A DNA stretch of 64,000 bases from Branchipolynoe longqiensis (Eukaryota; Annelida; Polychaeta; Phyllodocida; Polynoidae): the NCBI GenBank assembly GCA_030323885.1, contig CM059194.1, positions 25,795,363 through 25,859,362 of the forward strand, in the 5' to 3' direction. Positions 41,186-51,825 of this stretch are shown in pieces; the first letter of the stretch is position 1, and every line of letters starts with the position of its first letter. The translations under genes and the position numbers were made by a program. A model generated the notes under the pieces. That model ran no database searches. It was given only the letters and a program-made list of their open reading frames with translations, and had not been told where the DNA came from.

Positions 41186-41609
41186 AGGTCAATTTCAGGT
41201 CACATAGGTTAATCCTGGTCAAGCAAAATAGGTCAATTGCAGGTCACATGGGTTAATCCTGGTGGCACAAAATAGGTCAATTGCATGTCACGTGGGTTAA
41301 TCCTGGTGACACCAAATAGGTCAATTGCAGGTCACGTGGGTTAATCCTGGTGACACCAAATAAGTCAATTGCAGATCACGTGGGTTAATCCTGGTGACAC
41401 AAAATGTTAATTTCAGGTTGCCTGGGTTAATCCTTGTGACACAAAATAGGTCAATTTCAGGTCACGTGGGTTAATCCTGGTGACACAAAATAAGTCAATT
41501 GCAGGTCACGTGAGTTAATCCTGGTGACACCAATTAGGTCAATTGCATGTCACGTGGGTTAATCCTGGTGACACAAAATGTCAATTTCAGGTCACGTGAG
41601 TTAATCCTA
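41186..41609. repeat. 44-bp tandem array with DR5, CACGTG and TAATCC motifs, 10 units
   Basis: Units start at 41186, 41230, 41274, 41318, 41362, 41406, 41448, 41492, 41536 and 41580. The consensus is AGGTCAATTGCAGGTCACGT then GGGTTAATCC then TGGTGACACAAAAT. AGGTCA-N5-AGGTCA is exact in four units and one or two changes away in most others. TTAATCC is kept in all ten and CACGTG in seven. Whether it is regulatory or merely a minisatellite is open. Confidence 0.9.
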
Positions 41610-41709
41610 TCAATAAGATTAGAACAAATCTCCTCTGGACTCTTATTGACATCCTAGAATTATGCTGAATTTTATTTTACCATGAAATATAGAAGGGTGT
41701 TTTTGGGTG

Positions 41710-42020
41710 GAAAAAGGCGTTGGCAGCAAAGCAAAGGCTTACGGCCATAGAGTTTGCCGATATATGTAGGGCAAAACTTCGATTTTATTCCAAATTAATT
41801 TAAAAAAATACATAACAATTTGGCACAAACATGGATGGAAGGATGCAATATAATAATATAATGAATAGTTTAAAACACAACTCTCCATAATTAAACATTT
41901 TGAGCTAAGAAACTTACAATTTCAGTCACTTTACAGGCTGATGTTTACATCACCATTGACTAGACATAAGTAATTCTTGTTCTAAATATTAAAATGTCAA
42001 ATGTCTCAACAAACTTCGGC
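41710..42020. mobile_element. Foldback-family fragment
   Basis: GAGTTTGCCGATATATGTAG, ACATAACAATTTGGCACAAA and AATATTAAAATGTCAAATGT align with 55.36-55.63 kb, and more loosely with 19.35-19.94 kb reversed. Confidence 0.7.
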
Positions 42021-42050
42021 TTCTACAGATATGACATCATCAGCACACTA

Positions 42051-42383
42051 TCCACCGCAGTGGCTGAATCAAAAGAGCACAGGCTTCCCGTGCGGAAGGT
42101 CGGGAGTTCAAATCCTGGTCTAGTCAAAACCAATGACTTATAAAATTGATATTTGTCAGTTCATAGCCAGGCACTCGGCATAATATTAGGATAAAGCAAA
42201 GACAGGTTAGCTCAGTGTCAGGATAATGTAACTGAGTAGGACATCAGGTCATGGTGACGATGGTCTGATCTCCCAATGGGGCAGCACTATACAGTCACCA
42301 TGAGTGGGAACTGTCACAACACAAGTAGGTACCGGCCCTGATATGACCTTAGATGTTGCCAAGATGTAAAGCTCCAACAAACA
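42051..42383 (+). mobile_element. SINE-A, full length
   Basis: GTGGCTGAATCAAAAGAGCA head, AGTTCAAATCC B box, tail GATGTAAAGCTCCAACAAAC. Confidence 0.9.
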
Positions 42384-42804
42384 ATCCACCGACTTGGGAT
42401 ATTATGAAAACCGGAAGTGACGTTTGGTCCGGCAGCGTTTGATGACGTGGCGTCACCTCTTACCCCCCTCCCCCCCTCCCTCCTCCTCCCTCCCCACACG
42501 TGTTTGCTCCTAATACCAGGCGTACATACCATCCCTCAGGCAACTGTCACGGCCTGCTTGGAGTTAAAGAGCTGCTTTAACCCCTTGCCTGACTTTGAAA
42601 CTGACCATCGCTGACCTTTACCTTGACCCTCATGACCAAAACCGGAAGTGGCCCGCAGAGGCCTAGTTCCCGACATGGCGCATACTGTTTCCGGTCGGGG
42701 CTCCTGAATGGGGTCCCGTCCGCTGGGTATTTGAATGGTGGCGGCGCGATTTAGGAAAATGGTACCTAGCAGGGGTTAAATGGACGGGGGGATTAGGGAA
42801 GGTG

Positions 42805-42856
42805 GGGGCGGGGTGGAGGCGTGTGGGGGCGTGTGGGGGCGTGTGGGGGCGTGGGT
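42805..42856. repeat. 11-bp repeat GGGGGCGTGTG
   Basis: Four units; the neighbouring 42640-42900 is CpG-rich. Confidence 0.85.
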
Positions 42857-43102
42857 GAGATGGGAAGGTTGTGGCAACAATGGTAAGTCGGCTGTCGTCT
42901 GCTTGTGGCAAGCGTCTCTCACATCAACGCCTTCAAACAAAACTTGAAGTTTACAATAAATATGAACAGGCGGGGGGATCTGGGAAGACTCGCATATTGT
43001 ACTCCCTCACCCTCTGGTGAGAGTGTCGGGGTGGGGGTGGGGGAGGGGGCGGGGGAGGGGAGGAGGCGGGGGTTGTGCAGCTGAAGGGTCCCGGTGCGTA
43101 CA

Positions 43103-43407
43103 AACAGGCCGTGTGTTGACCATGTCGGACCTGACTCAGACCCGGGTCTCGGGCCGTCTGTGTCCGGCAGAGACACCGCCTGGCCTGGTCCCACCCCGCC
43201 CTGCCCCACTCTGCCCCGTCCTGCCCAGCCTAGCCCCGCCATGCCCCACCCCACCCCACCCCGGCACGTCCAGTCCTGCCCTGCTCTGCTCCGCCCCGCC
43301 CAGCTTAGCTCCGCCTAGTCTAGTTCCATCCCTTCGCCCCCTCACCTTCCCTCCCCACCTAGTCTTTCAGCTCCGCGCCCAGCCTACCCCGTCCTGCCTA
43401 GCCCAGC
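43103..43407 (+). repeat. Left arm of a 3.2-kb inverted duplication
   Basis: GGCCGTGTGTTGACCATGTC and GACTCAGACCCGGGTC through CCGCGCCCAGCCTACCCCGT is the reverse complement of 46033-46336 with modest divergence. Confidence 0.85.
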
Positions 43408-43840
43408 CCCAATCAGCCTACCCGGTCCCGCCTAGCCCAGCCCCAATCAGCCTACCCCATCCCGCCTAGCCCAGCCCCAATCAGCCTACCCCATCCCGCC
43501 TAGCCCAGCCCCAATCAGCCTACCCCATCCCACCTAGCCCAGCCCCAATCAGCCTACCCCATCCCGCCTAGCCCAGCCCCAATCAGCCTAGCCCGTCCCG
43601 CCTAGCCCAGCCCCAATCAGCCTACCCCATCCCGCCTAGCCCAGCCCCAATCAGCCTACCTCCGCTTAGCCCCGCCTAGCCCTGCCTAGCCCCACCTAGC
43701 CCTCCCGTTCCGCCTAGCCCCGCCCCAATCAGCCTACCCAGTCCCGCCTAGCCCCCCCCTAGCCCCTCCCGTCCCGCATAGCCCCGCCCCAATCAGCCTA
43801 CCCCATCCCGCATAGCCCCGCCCCAATCAGCCTATCCCCA
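43385..43840. repeat. 34-bp minisatellite with CCCCAATCAGCC in each unit
   Basis: CCATCCCGCCTAGCCCAGCC then CCAATCAGCCTAC repeats about 8 times, then in shortened forms. It begins at the inner end of the left inverted arm, whose last bases (CCCAGCCTACCCCGTCCTGC) look like its seed. Confidence 0.9.
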
Positions 43841-43899
43841 CCTCTTTCTGCTCCGCCTAGCCCAACCCCCCCGCCCAGCCCCACCCCACTCTCCCCCGC

Positions 43900-44815
43900 C
43901 TATTCCCGCCTCGTCTAACCCTGCCCTGCCCCGCCCAGCTTAGCCTAGAGTTACACCCAACTAGCCACGTCCAACCGCCCACTGACCGCTCGCCCCCCGC
44001 CCTTGTCCTAACACCACCCGCCCTTGTCCTGCCTCGTCTCACCCCTCCCAGGCCCGCCGCCCCATCCCTTCCGGTGTCCGCTCCTCCCCTCCCCCCTTCC
44101 CTTCCCCCCCCTTCCCGTCCCCTCCCCTCCTCTCCCCTCCCATTCCCTCCCCACTCCTCCTCTCCCCTCCCCGCCCTCTCCCTCCTCTCCCTTACCCTCC
44201 CCTCCCATCCCCCTCCTCTCCCGTCCCTTCCCCTCCCCCACCTATCCCCCGCCCCTCTGCTCATCTCCCCACCCCACCCCTTCCCTCCTCTCCCCACCCC
44301 TCCCCTCCACTCCTCTCTCCATCGCTCCACTCCCCCCCCTCCCCTCCCCCCCTCTCCCCTGAGGTCCCCTCGCATCTCCTCCTCTCCCTCCCCTTCCCCT
44401 CCCTCGCCCCCCCCTTCCCTCCCCCCCCCCCCCCCCTCCGCTCCCCCTCCCCTCCTCTTCTCTCCCCCCCCCCCCATTCCCGTCCCGTCCCCTTCCCTCT
44501 CCCCCTCCCCTTCGCTCCCCTCCCCTCCTATCCCTCCTCCCCTCCCTCCACTATCCCCCTCCCCTCCCCCCTCCCCTCCCCTCCCCGTCTTTCCCCTCCC
44601 CTCCCTCCCCTCTCCCCCTCCCTCCCCTTGTCTCCTCTTCCATTCCCCTCCTCTCCCCCTTCCCCACCATCTTCCCCTCCCTCGCTCCCCCCCTCTCCTC
44701 TCACCTCTCCCTCCCCGTCCTTCTTCTCCCTCCCCCTCCCTCCTCTCCCCCCCCCCTCTCCGCCCCCCCCCCTCCCCCCCTCCCCCCCCCCCCCCGCCCC
44801 GCCTCCCCTCTCCCC
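43900..44815. repeat. Polypyrimidine tract, about 900 bp
   Basis: Almost only C and T on the plus strand (CCCCTCCC, CTCCCC), with several C runs of 10 to 20. It could form H-DNA or G-quadruplexes on the minus strand. The 272-codon ORF is a shadow. Confidence 0.9.
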
Positions 44816-45081
44816 TGCTGCCCGGGGCCCAGCCGGCTGGAGCGGTGCGGTTCCCACGCCCTCAGCTCGGTGATAACCCCGAGCACTTCTAGAACATTGG
44901 GGCTATTGTCAGCCGATACTGACAATCTTCCAGCTATGCAATCATGGAGACGTCACCGCGTTGCCATGTCTACTGGAACGCCACGCACACATTTCTCACC
45001 TGACAACAGCATACAGATACACTTACTCCCACAAGCACTAAAGTAATTGCTGGAATTCCTTAGGTCGCCCCCTAACGGTGC

Positions 45082-45422
45082 TTAAAGTTGCATAGTCTGA
45101 TGAAATATGAAATTTTCTAAACCGAAACAATTATCTAGATTTGAGTTTTACATATCTAACTTAGATACTGGTGCACTTATTGAACATGTGTTTCTGCATA
45201 GAAGGGAATACTGAGTCAATTTAATAGAACATGTTACTGTAGAGGTCTATGGTGTCAGAGTTTTGGCAAGCTTGCCAAAACTAATTTTCCATGTTTGCAC
45301 TTCAAATATCTCAAAAGTTTACCAACTTTAAATTAATGTAAAGTAGATACTAGTGATCGATCGAATATATTTATCTCAGAAAAATTAGAGAAACTCAAAA
45401 CCATCGGACTATGCAACTTTAA
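45082..45422 (+). mobile_element. M1 MITE, complete
   Basis: TTAAAGTTGCATAGTCTGAT and CATCGGACTATGCAACTTTA termini; interior palindrome GGCAAGCTTGCC intact, showing the state before the 27-bp insertion seen at 17.99 kb. Confidence 0.9.
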
Positions 45423-45471
45423 TAACACTAAACAACCGATGGGGTGATTTTAACAGGATTTTTTAAGTTGC

Positions 45472-45826
45472 ACAGTTCAGTGGATTTTTTAGTATAGTTT
45501 TCTGCCATAAGTTTGGATGAATATAGTAGGTGGATAATTAATACTGACTTTACTTTACCTTGAAGTGACTTCTTTTATTAGCTTTACTTTGGAGAAAATT
45601 GAAGTGAAGAACATGTAATATTAATTTTGGCATGCACACCAAAATGATCGACATAATAGGTCTTGTTTACGCGTTTTCAATCATCGGAGCACAGCATTGG
45701 AGCAAAAATATTGAAATAAATACTTAAGGGTATGTAGCGGTATCGAAGTTGGATTTCTTGGCTCAAATCTGGGTAAGTGTCTTGGTTTTAAAAGATAGAC
45801 GTTTTCATCGGTTTATGTGGCTTTAA
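45472..45826 (-). mobile_element. M1-related element, diverged, inverted
   Basis: TTAAGTTGCACAGTTCAGTG at left, CATCGGTTTATGTGGCTTTA at right; 50 bp from the 45.1 kb copy. Confidence 0.65.
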
Positions 45827-46032
45827 CTTTAAGCATATTAAGTCAAAGGTCACTAAGTCATGTCACTAAACACCAGCCTCTGCCAGCAGCAAAAAACTCA
45901 GGTCAGGGGGAGAGGAAAGACCGGGAGAAAAAGAGAAGAAGAAAAGATGGGGACGTTGCAGGAAAGAGAAGTGAGGAGAGTTGAGTCAAAGAACTGTGAC
46001 TCCTAGCTCTGTGGTCACCAGTCGGCGAGAAG

Positions 46033-46336
46033 GCGGGACGGGGTAGGCTGGGCGCCGAGCTGTAGGGTGAGGCGGGGAGGGAAGCAGGGAAGGTGAGGGG
46101 CGAAGTGTTGGAGCTAGGGTAGGCGGGGCTAGGCTGGGGGGATGGGCAGAGCAGGGCGGGATGGGACTGGACAGGCCAGGGCAGGGTGGGGGCTAGGCTG
46201 GGTGGGACAGGGCGGAGCGGGGCGGGCTGGGGTGGGGCATGGTGGGATAGACCGGGTCGGACGGTATCTCTGCCGGACACAGACGGCCCAAGACCCGGGT
46301 CTGAGTCAGGTCCAACATGGTCAACACACGGCCTTA
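46033..46336 (-). repeat. Right arm of the 3.2-kb inverted duplication
   Basis: GACCCGGGTCTGAGTCAGGT and CATGGTCAACACACGGCC, preceded by GGGCGGGGC-rich sequence. It lacks the 34-bp array and polypyrimidine expansion next to the left arm. Confidence 0.85.
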
Positions 46337-46562
46337 TAACCTATATAATTCCACCTACTCCTTCCCTACATGACGTCATGGAATGGTCTGTTCGAGCTCT
46401 AACCCAGTATGTAACGACTGATCTGTTTAGGATTACTGGACCAAGTACTCCATCAGTAGTTCTAAGGGCAATGTAGTTAATATGCTGAGGCAATGCATTT
46501 GATATTCATCAACATTGTTAAGATATAGCGAAAATTCCTGTGGTGATTCCATTTTATGTATC

Positions 46563-46668
46563 AAGATAAGTATCAATTTTATAAGTCATTGGTTTCACTC
46601 GACCGGAAATCGAACTCCTGACCTTCCGCACGGGAAGCCTGCGCTCTACCGATTCGGCCACCACTTCC
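46563..46668 (-). mobile_element. SINE-A head half
   Basis: AAGTATCAATTTTATAAGTC to ACCGATTCGGCCACCACTTC; the 3' body and tail are missing. Confidence 0.85.
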
Positions 46669-46689
46669 GAAAAGATGAGTAGATCTTTA

Positions 46690-47553
46690 AATAATCCAAT
46701 AAAGCCATCGCATTTTCGAAACCAAAAAACTTTGCCTAGATTTCATCCGACATATCCAAAATCGATGATTGTGCACATTTAAACATTTATGTCCAGATCA
46801 TCATCATCACGCTGTCGGTCGCGATGCGACAAAGACTGCTTTCATTACTTGACTGCCACTCTCCATTTAGTTCTTTGCTGTGACAGTGATGTCCATGAGT
46901 CGGTTTTAATGTCTCTCAGCTTCAGGTTTCTCTTGATGGTTACCTTGAACCGGAGACGAGGACGCCCTCTCTTTCTGTAACCAGAAAGCAGTTGAGAATA
47001 GAGGATCTGCTTTGGTAGCCTGTCTGATGACATCCTCATGAGGTGTCCAGTCCACCGGAGATTCTTTTTGATCAGCAGATCTTCCATAGAGGGCAGCCCC
47101 GTCCGTTTGAGTATTTCCTTATTTGTCACTTTGTCCTCCCAGGTTAGCCTCATGATCGAACGCAGATGTCGCATCATGAAGGCATGCAGCTTTTTCATGT
47201 GTTGTCTGTACACTGTGCAGGCCTCGGATCCGTATAGTAGGGTGGATAGCACAATAGAGGAAATATTATGTCCAGATAGAGGAAATATTATGTTAATTGA
47301 ATATAACCTCTCCGCGTGGCAATTCATACAAGCCAATGATCTTCAGCATTTCGGTGTGTAGATGTAAATTATTTTGCATGATTTCAAATCAAATATCTCC
47401 AAAGTAAACCATTTAAAATAGAAACCTCACTCCAAATATATGTGAAGTATATCATATTAAAACAATCAACCTTAATGTTATTCTTTTCTTTAAATATGGC
47501 AGAAAAAAACATTAAAAAACTATAAAAAAAACATCATATGCAACTTTAAATAT
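46690..47553 (+). mobile_element. M1 MITE split by a LINE insertion
   Basis: M1 left half with degraded terminus (AAAGCCATCGCATTTTCGAA) to 46798, resumed at about 47278 (AGAGGAAATATTATGTTAAT) and ending ATCATATGCAACTTTAAA. Confidence 0.8.
46799..47265 (-). mobile_element. 5'-truncated LINE, RT C-terminal region, open frame
   Basis: The minus-strand frame reads TLLYGSEACTVYRQHMKKLH, later LRWTGHLMRMSSDRLPKQIL, RKRGRPRLRFK, ending RTKWRVAVK, with an (ATG)n-type tail. These are the post-RT motifs of invertebrate LINEs. The target duplication TTATGTCCAGAT is at 46787-46798 and 47266-47277. AGAGGAAATATTATG also occurs on both sides of the right TSD, so the 5' junction is not simple. The fragment lacks the RT catalytic core and is inactive. 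Confidence 0.9.
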
Positions 47554-47805
47554 CACAGTAATTGGATGGGCGGTGTATAAAATGGTGAGAATCCAGAAAC
47601 CAGGTAATTATTGATAATTCCTCTCATTTGCGGCTCTGCTCAAAGCGCAGGGTGACGTTAGCCCAGTAATTGATGACAGTTCTGCGCATGTTACTTATCG
47701 ATGTCACGTGACGTGTACGGACTGTGTGCTAGCAGCCACTCAGACTCTGTAACACGCAATGCCACACACAGAGTGCTCCAACCAACAGGCCTACAACTAG
47801 GAGGA
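47554..47805. other. No recognised element
   Basis: Short unique-looking interval between M1 and SINE-A. Confidence 0.4.
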
Positions 47806-48143
47806 TTGGTTGTTTGGTTGGTTGTTGGGAGTTTTACATCCTGGCAACATCTGAGGTCATATCGGGACGGATACTTGTGACTTGTGACAGTGCGCACTCA
47901 TGGTGACTTTATAGTGCTGCAACATTGGGAAATCAGACCGCTGGCACCATGACCCGATATCCCACTCAGTCACGTTATCCTGACATTGAGCCAACCTTGC
48001 CCTATCCTATTAATGCTGAGTGCCAGGGTAGGAAGTGACAAGTATCAATTTTATAAGTCATTGCTTTGACTCGATCGGGAACCGAACTCCCGATCTCCTG
48101 CACGCGAAGCCCATGCTCTACTTGTTCGGCCACCGCGCCCAGT
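47806..48143 (-). mobile_element. SINE-A, full length
   Basis: GTTGGTTGTTGGGAGTTTTA to TGTTCGGCCACCGCGCCCAG. 22 bp (AACACCAGCCTCTGCCAGCA then GC) just downstream are shared with 45.87 kb. Confidence 0.9.
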
Positions 48144-48710
48144 AGGCCTACGAGGAAACACCAGCCTCTGCCAGCAGCCAGTGATATTCGTCAGGGATTA
48201 TTAATTCCTTCCATAACAATTAGACAACAGAAGAATGATTGATTGATTGATTGGTAGTTGCTTTACGCCGTGTCGGCAGCATAGGCCATATTCACGGCGA
48301 GAAATGTTTGTTTTGTTTCAACAGAAGAAAGGAGACAAGTCAGATTCGTGTGTATCGAGCCTATAACTCTGGCTGGCCCTTAAGACCTACCTCTAATTTC
48401 ATTGAACTAAATCGTTGGCGGAATGGGCCGTTAGTAGGTGGGTGAGGCGCCACCTGGAGGAAAGGAGGGGAACCAGGGGAGCTGCTTGGTAGCAGGCCTC
48501 CCGGTCTCCAGGCCGCACCCCAACCTCCTGTAACCCATGGAAGCAAAGAGCATATCAAAGGAGGTTTACAGGAGCATCATCGGAATAAGAACAATAAGGA
48601 CAGGAGCATTACATACATAATAATATTTGCGTAATTACTTTATACGTCACATTTGTTTGAGGACCACTGTAGGTTTCGTGTTGCCAGTTGTGTTGTTATT
48701 TCCTAACATC
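48144..48710. other. Mostly unassigned, with a SINE-tail-like repeat
   Basis: 48237-48302 (GATTGATTGATTGATTGG, GCCGTGTCGGCAGCATAGGC) is shared with 33243-33298. The remainder is unassigned. Confidence 0.4.
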
Positions 48711-49053
48711 CGACCTGGATGCAGTGTCCGAATTTATAGAGTGCAGGCTCAGGCTTCCCGTGTGGAAGGACGGGAGCTCGAATTCCAGCCGAGTCAAATC
48801 AATGACTTACCAAATTGATACTTGTCGCTATGTAGCCTGACGCTCAGCATTAATAGGATAGGACAAGGACTGGATAGCACAGTGTCAGGATAATGAGACT
48901 CTGTGGGATATCGGGTCATGGCGCTGGTGGCCTGGTCTCCCAGTGGGGCAGTACTAGGAAGTTGCCATGAGTGAGTATATACAAGTCGGCACCCGTCCTG
49001 ATATGACCTTAGATGGTGCAAGGACATAAAACCCCAACAACCAACCAACCAAC
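48711..49053 (+). mobile_element. SINE-A, full length
   Basis: GCAGTGTCCGAATTTATAGA head with a small AGGCTC duplication, B box GCTCGAATTCC, tail GACATAAAACCCCAACAACC. Confidence 0.9.
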
Positions 49054-49111
49054 TCAGGCAAGGAGCCACATGGACAGATAGCTGCGGATAGGGTGGTTAA
49101 ATCAGGGAACC

Positions 49112-49210
49112 TAGGTAGTGTAATGCTCAGCATGCTAGTCCAAAAATTGCAAGAAGTGTGGGTTCGAATCCTGCTCTAGGCGCACTATTTCCCATTTTCA
49201 TCACCCCCAT
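49112..49210 (+). mobile_element. SINE-B copy
   Basis: ACCTAGGTAGTGTAATGCTC A box, GGGTTCGAATCCTGCTCTAG T arm and ACCCCCATGA end. The anticodon arm is decayed (GCTAGTCCAAAAATTGC). Confidence 0.8.
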
Positions 49211-49337
49211 GAGCACTAGGCTAGGAAGTGACAAGTATCAATGTTGGTTGTCACTGCTTTGACTCGACCGGGATTTCCAACTCTCCACCTCCCGCACCGG
49301 AAGCCTGCGCTCTACCGATTCGGCCGCCGCGTCTGGT
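49211..49337 (-). mobile_element. SINE-A head half
   Basis: GAGCACTAGGCTAGGAAGTG to ATTCGGCCGCCGCGTCTGGT; joins directly to SINE-B at 49210. Confidence 0.85.
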
Positions 49338-49736
49338 CACATACATATTAACTGAGAGCAGAAGACATTTGTTTTCAGTTGCCAACGGCGATGCAGTGAA
49401 TGGGTTGTGCGAGAACAGCCGAGCATTGGCAGTACTTTTTTGAAGATGTATTCCCTTGGCAGTACATTTTTGAAGATGTGTTCCCTCTACACCTTTATTA
49501 GTTCGTCCACCCATGAGCCAACAATGTGATAAGTAAATGCCATATTTTGAGGTATTGCCAATTCTCCCGCCATTATATTATGGCGGTAGAATCTAGTTAT
49601 ATCACCAGCCAGTCGGCCACCTGCCTCGCCAGCAGCAGAGATACGGGTAATCTCCATGACAACCCATGCATTTACCAGCGGACAAAACACACAAAGCAAA
49701 GCACCATTCCAAGATGTCCAGTCTGGTGGAACAAAA

Positions 49737-50208
49737 TTGCATAAGCATATTCAGCGCTGAAAAGAGAGCGACAACCAGCCACGTTTGAACTTGTCTGAGC
49801 CTGTTTGAACTTGCCGGAAATGGGGTTTCCTCTTCTGGTTTTCATGAGAACTCAGTGTCAGCCAATCAGAGCTCTTCTTTTTTATTGCAAATGGCCGCCT
49901 CCATGGGGGCCACCATTTGCAATAAAAAAGAACAGCTCTGATTGGCTCAAATTATGGAAAGATCCCATCCAATACATCCATTATTTTTTTAGTAGTTTCT
50001 TGTTCAGACATAGTTACACATATATATGTATCTTTTGCACAGATTAAAGTGCTTGAAGTATATTTTTAATTTATCTACATCAACTTCTGTTTAAATCACA
50101 CAATATCAGGACTTAAAGAATGAGAAACTTTTCCTGCAAGGGTATGCTCAATATGGGACAGTGGTCACCCATTTTTCCTCCTTTCCTCGCTGTGGACCCT
50201 TCTCCAAA
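49737..50208. mobile_element. Dispersed repeat with CCAAT hairpin, copy 2
   Basis: Collinear with 22640-23262 but with one hairpin unit (AGCCAATCAGAGCTCTTCTT against AAGAACAGCTCTGATTGGCT). Confidence 0.75.
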
Positions 50209-50266
50209 ATTGGCTAAGTTGCTCTGGACATGATAAGATACCGATATATTTGCAAGCACAAAAGAT

Positions 50267-50610
50267 TTGGTTGGTTGTTTTGTTGTTAATTTTACGTCCT
50301 GGCAACATCAAAGGTAATATCCGGATGGATACCGACAGTGTGCACTCATGGCGACTTCATAGTGCTGTACCACTGGGAAATCAGGCCCAGCACCATGACC
50401 TGATATCACACCCAGTCACATTATCCTGATATTGAGCCAACCAGTCCATGCCCTATCCTATGTATGCCGAGCGCCTGGCTAGGAAGTGACAAGTACCAAT
50501 TTTTATGTCATTGGTTTGACTCGACCAGGGTTCAAACCTGTGAGCTCGAATCGCAAGATCTACCAAAGTGGGAGACGGACGCTCAACTCATTCGGCCATC
50601 CCATCTGGTC
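50267..50610 (-). mobile_element. SINE-A, full length
   Basis: GGTTGGTTGTTTTGTTGTTA to CATTCGGCCATCCCATCTGG; small body deletion after GATGGATACCGACAG. Confidence 0.9.
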
Positions 50611-50689
50611 CAGTCCTAATTGAAGTTACTCATGTTCTTAGGTTCTATATATACTTATACACAGGTAATTCACACACATATATACAAAT

Positions 50690-50722
50690 ATATATATATA
50701 TATATATAAATATATATATTTG
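50690..50722. repeat. (TA)n microsatellite
   Basis: Followed by GAGCAGAATGACCGTTGG, which resembles 54.37 kb. Confidence 0.85.
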
Positions 50723-51029
50723 AAAGTGAGCAGAATGACCGTTGGCTCACGGTGTGGAGGAGGTGGGAAGGAGAGAATGCCCACTCCACAGTGAATATGT
50801 GCGAATAGAAACCTGAGTCTGATGTGTCCATTAGTTTAACACTAGGAGAGGCGACTGAGCATTACGGAACGGTCTCACACAGGGGTGAGGAGACCATTTT
50901 CTGTAGTCTGTGTTCAATAAACGGTAATACTAATATTGTACACATCCCGATTTTCATTCACCTCTCCCTACCCCACCCTCCTTCAACCCGTCATCGTGCG
51001 CAATTTTAAAAATCAATCAATAATAATAA

Positions 51030-51650
51030 TAATATATTTATTTCCACATGATCAATGAGCACACAAGTTGATATTTATATCAGTAATTTGTTCACATGAA
51101 AAAGTTAAAAGCATATCAACATTACCCTCAACACTGTAAATTACATCTAAATATTTATGTACTAGACTACTATGTGTTTTCCCTCTGATAAAGCTTAAAT
51201 ATTTTCTTTTTATACATTCGTTGAAACATATAATCTTTTTTTGAACATTTGATATTATCGTCAAGTGAATTCCATATTGTTATATCACATATAGATTATA
51301 CATTGAGACTTTAAAGTTGTTCTTGCAAATACTTGTCTTAGGTTGTTATTCTGCCTTGTGTCATGGCTACTATCTGAACTTATTTTGAATAAAGGCTGTA
51401 GATCTTTTGGCAGTAGCCCTTTGTTTGCATTGTAAATTATCATACTAGATTTGATCTTAACCAAGTCTATTAATTTTAATACATGAAGATCAAAGAACAG
51501 CTTATTAGTGTGCTCTCGATATCTAACGTTGCACACAATTCTCACTGCTTTCTTCTGTAGCAAATAAATGCACTCCATATTTGTTTTATATGCATTTCCC
51601 CATACTTCACAACAATCAAGCATACATGATCACTCTACAAGACAAGAAGC
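51030..51650 (-). mobile_element. LINE remnant, RT C-terminal half, frameshifted
   Basis: The minus-strand ORF 51285-51623 reads CCEVWGNAYKTNMECIYLLQ, KKAVRIVCNVRYREHT, LFFDLHVLKLIDLVKI and GLLPKDLQPLF, the classic thumb-region signature of CR1/Jockey-like non-LTR reverse transcriptases. After a shift, another frame continues IWNSLDDNIK and KKKIFKLY, the expected C-terminal block. No catalytic FADD box is present. Defective. Confidence 0.85.
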
Positions 51651-51825
51651 CACAAACTAATGACCAAAGCTGTTCAGCATTGAAAACAGGTTCTATCATG
51701 AACTTATATGTTATTGACAGGGTAAGTAAACCATGAATAACAATTATATACCTTTTAAATGATTCTTTTAGCACCGAACCACGATCAATCGGGTTCAAGT
51801 AGAATTAGCGGTTAGATCGATGCCA

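Noticed and set aside
41186..41609. CRISPR array
   Set aside because: Repeats are contiguous with no unique spacers, in a eukaryotic repeat-rich context.
43857..44892. 206- and 272-codon ORFs
   Set aside because: They lie in the polypyrimidine tract with no non-repetitive domain.
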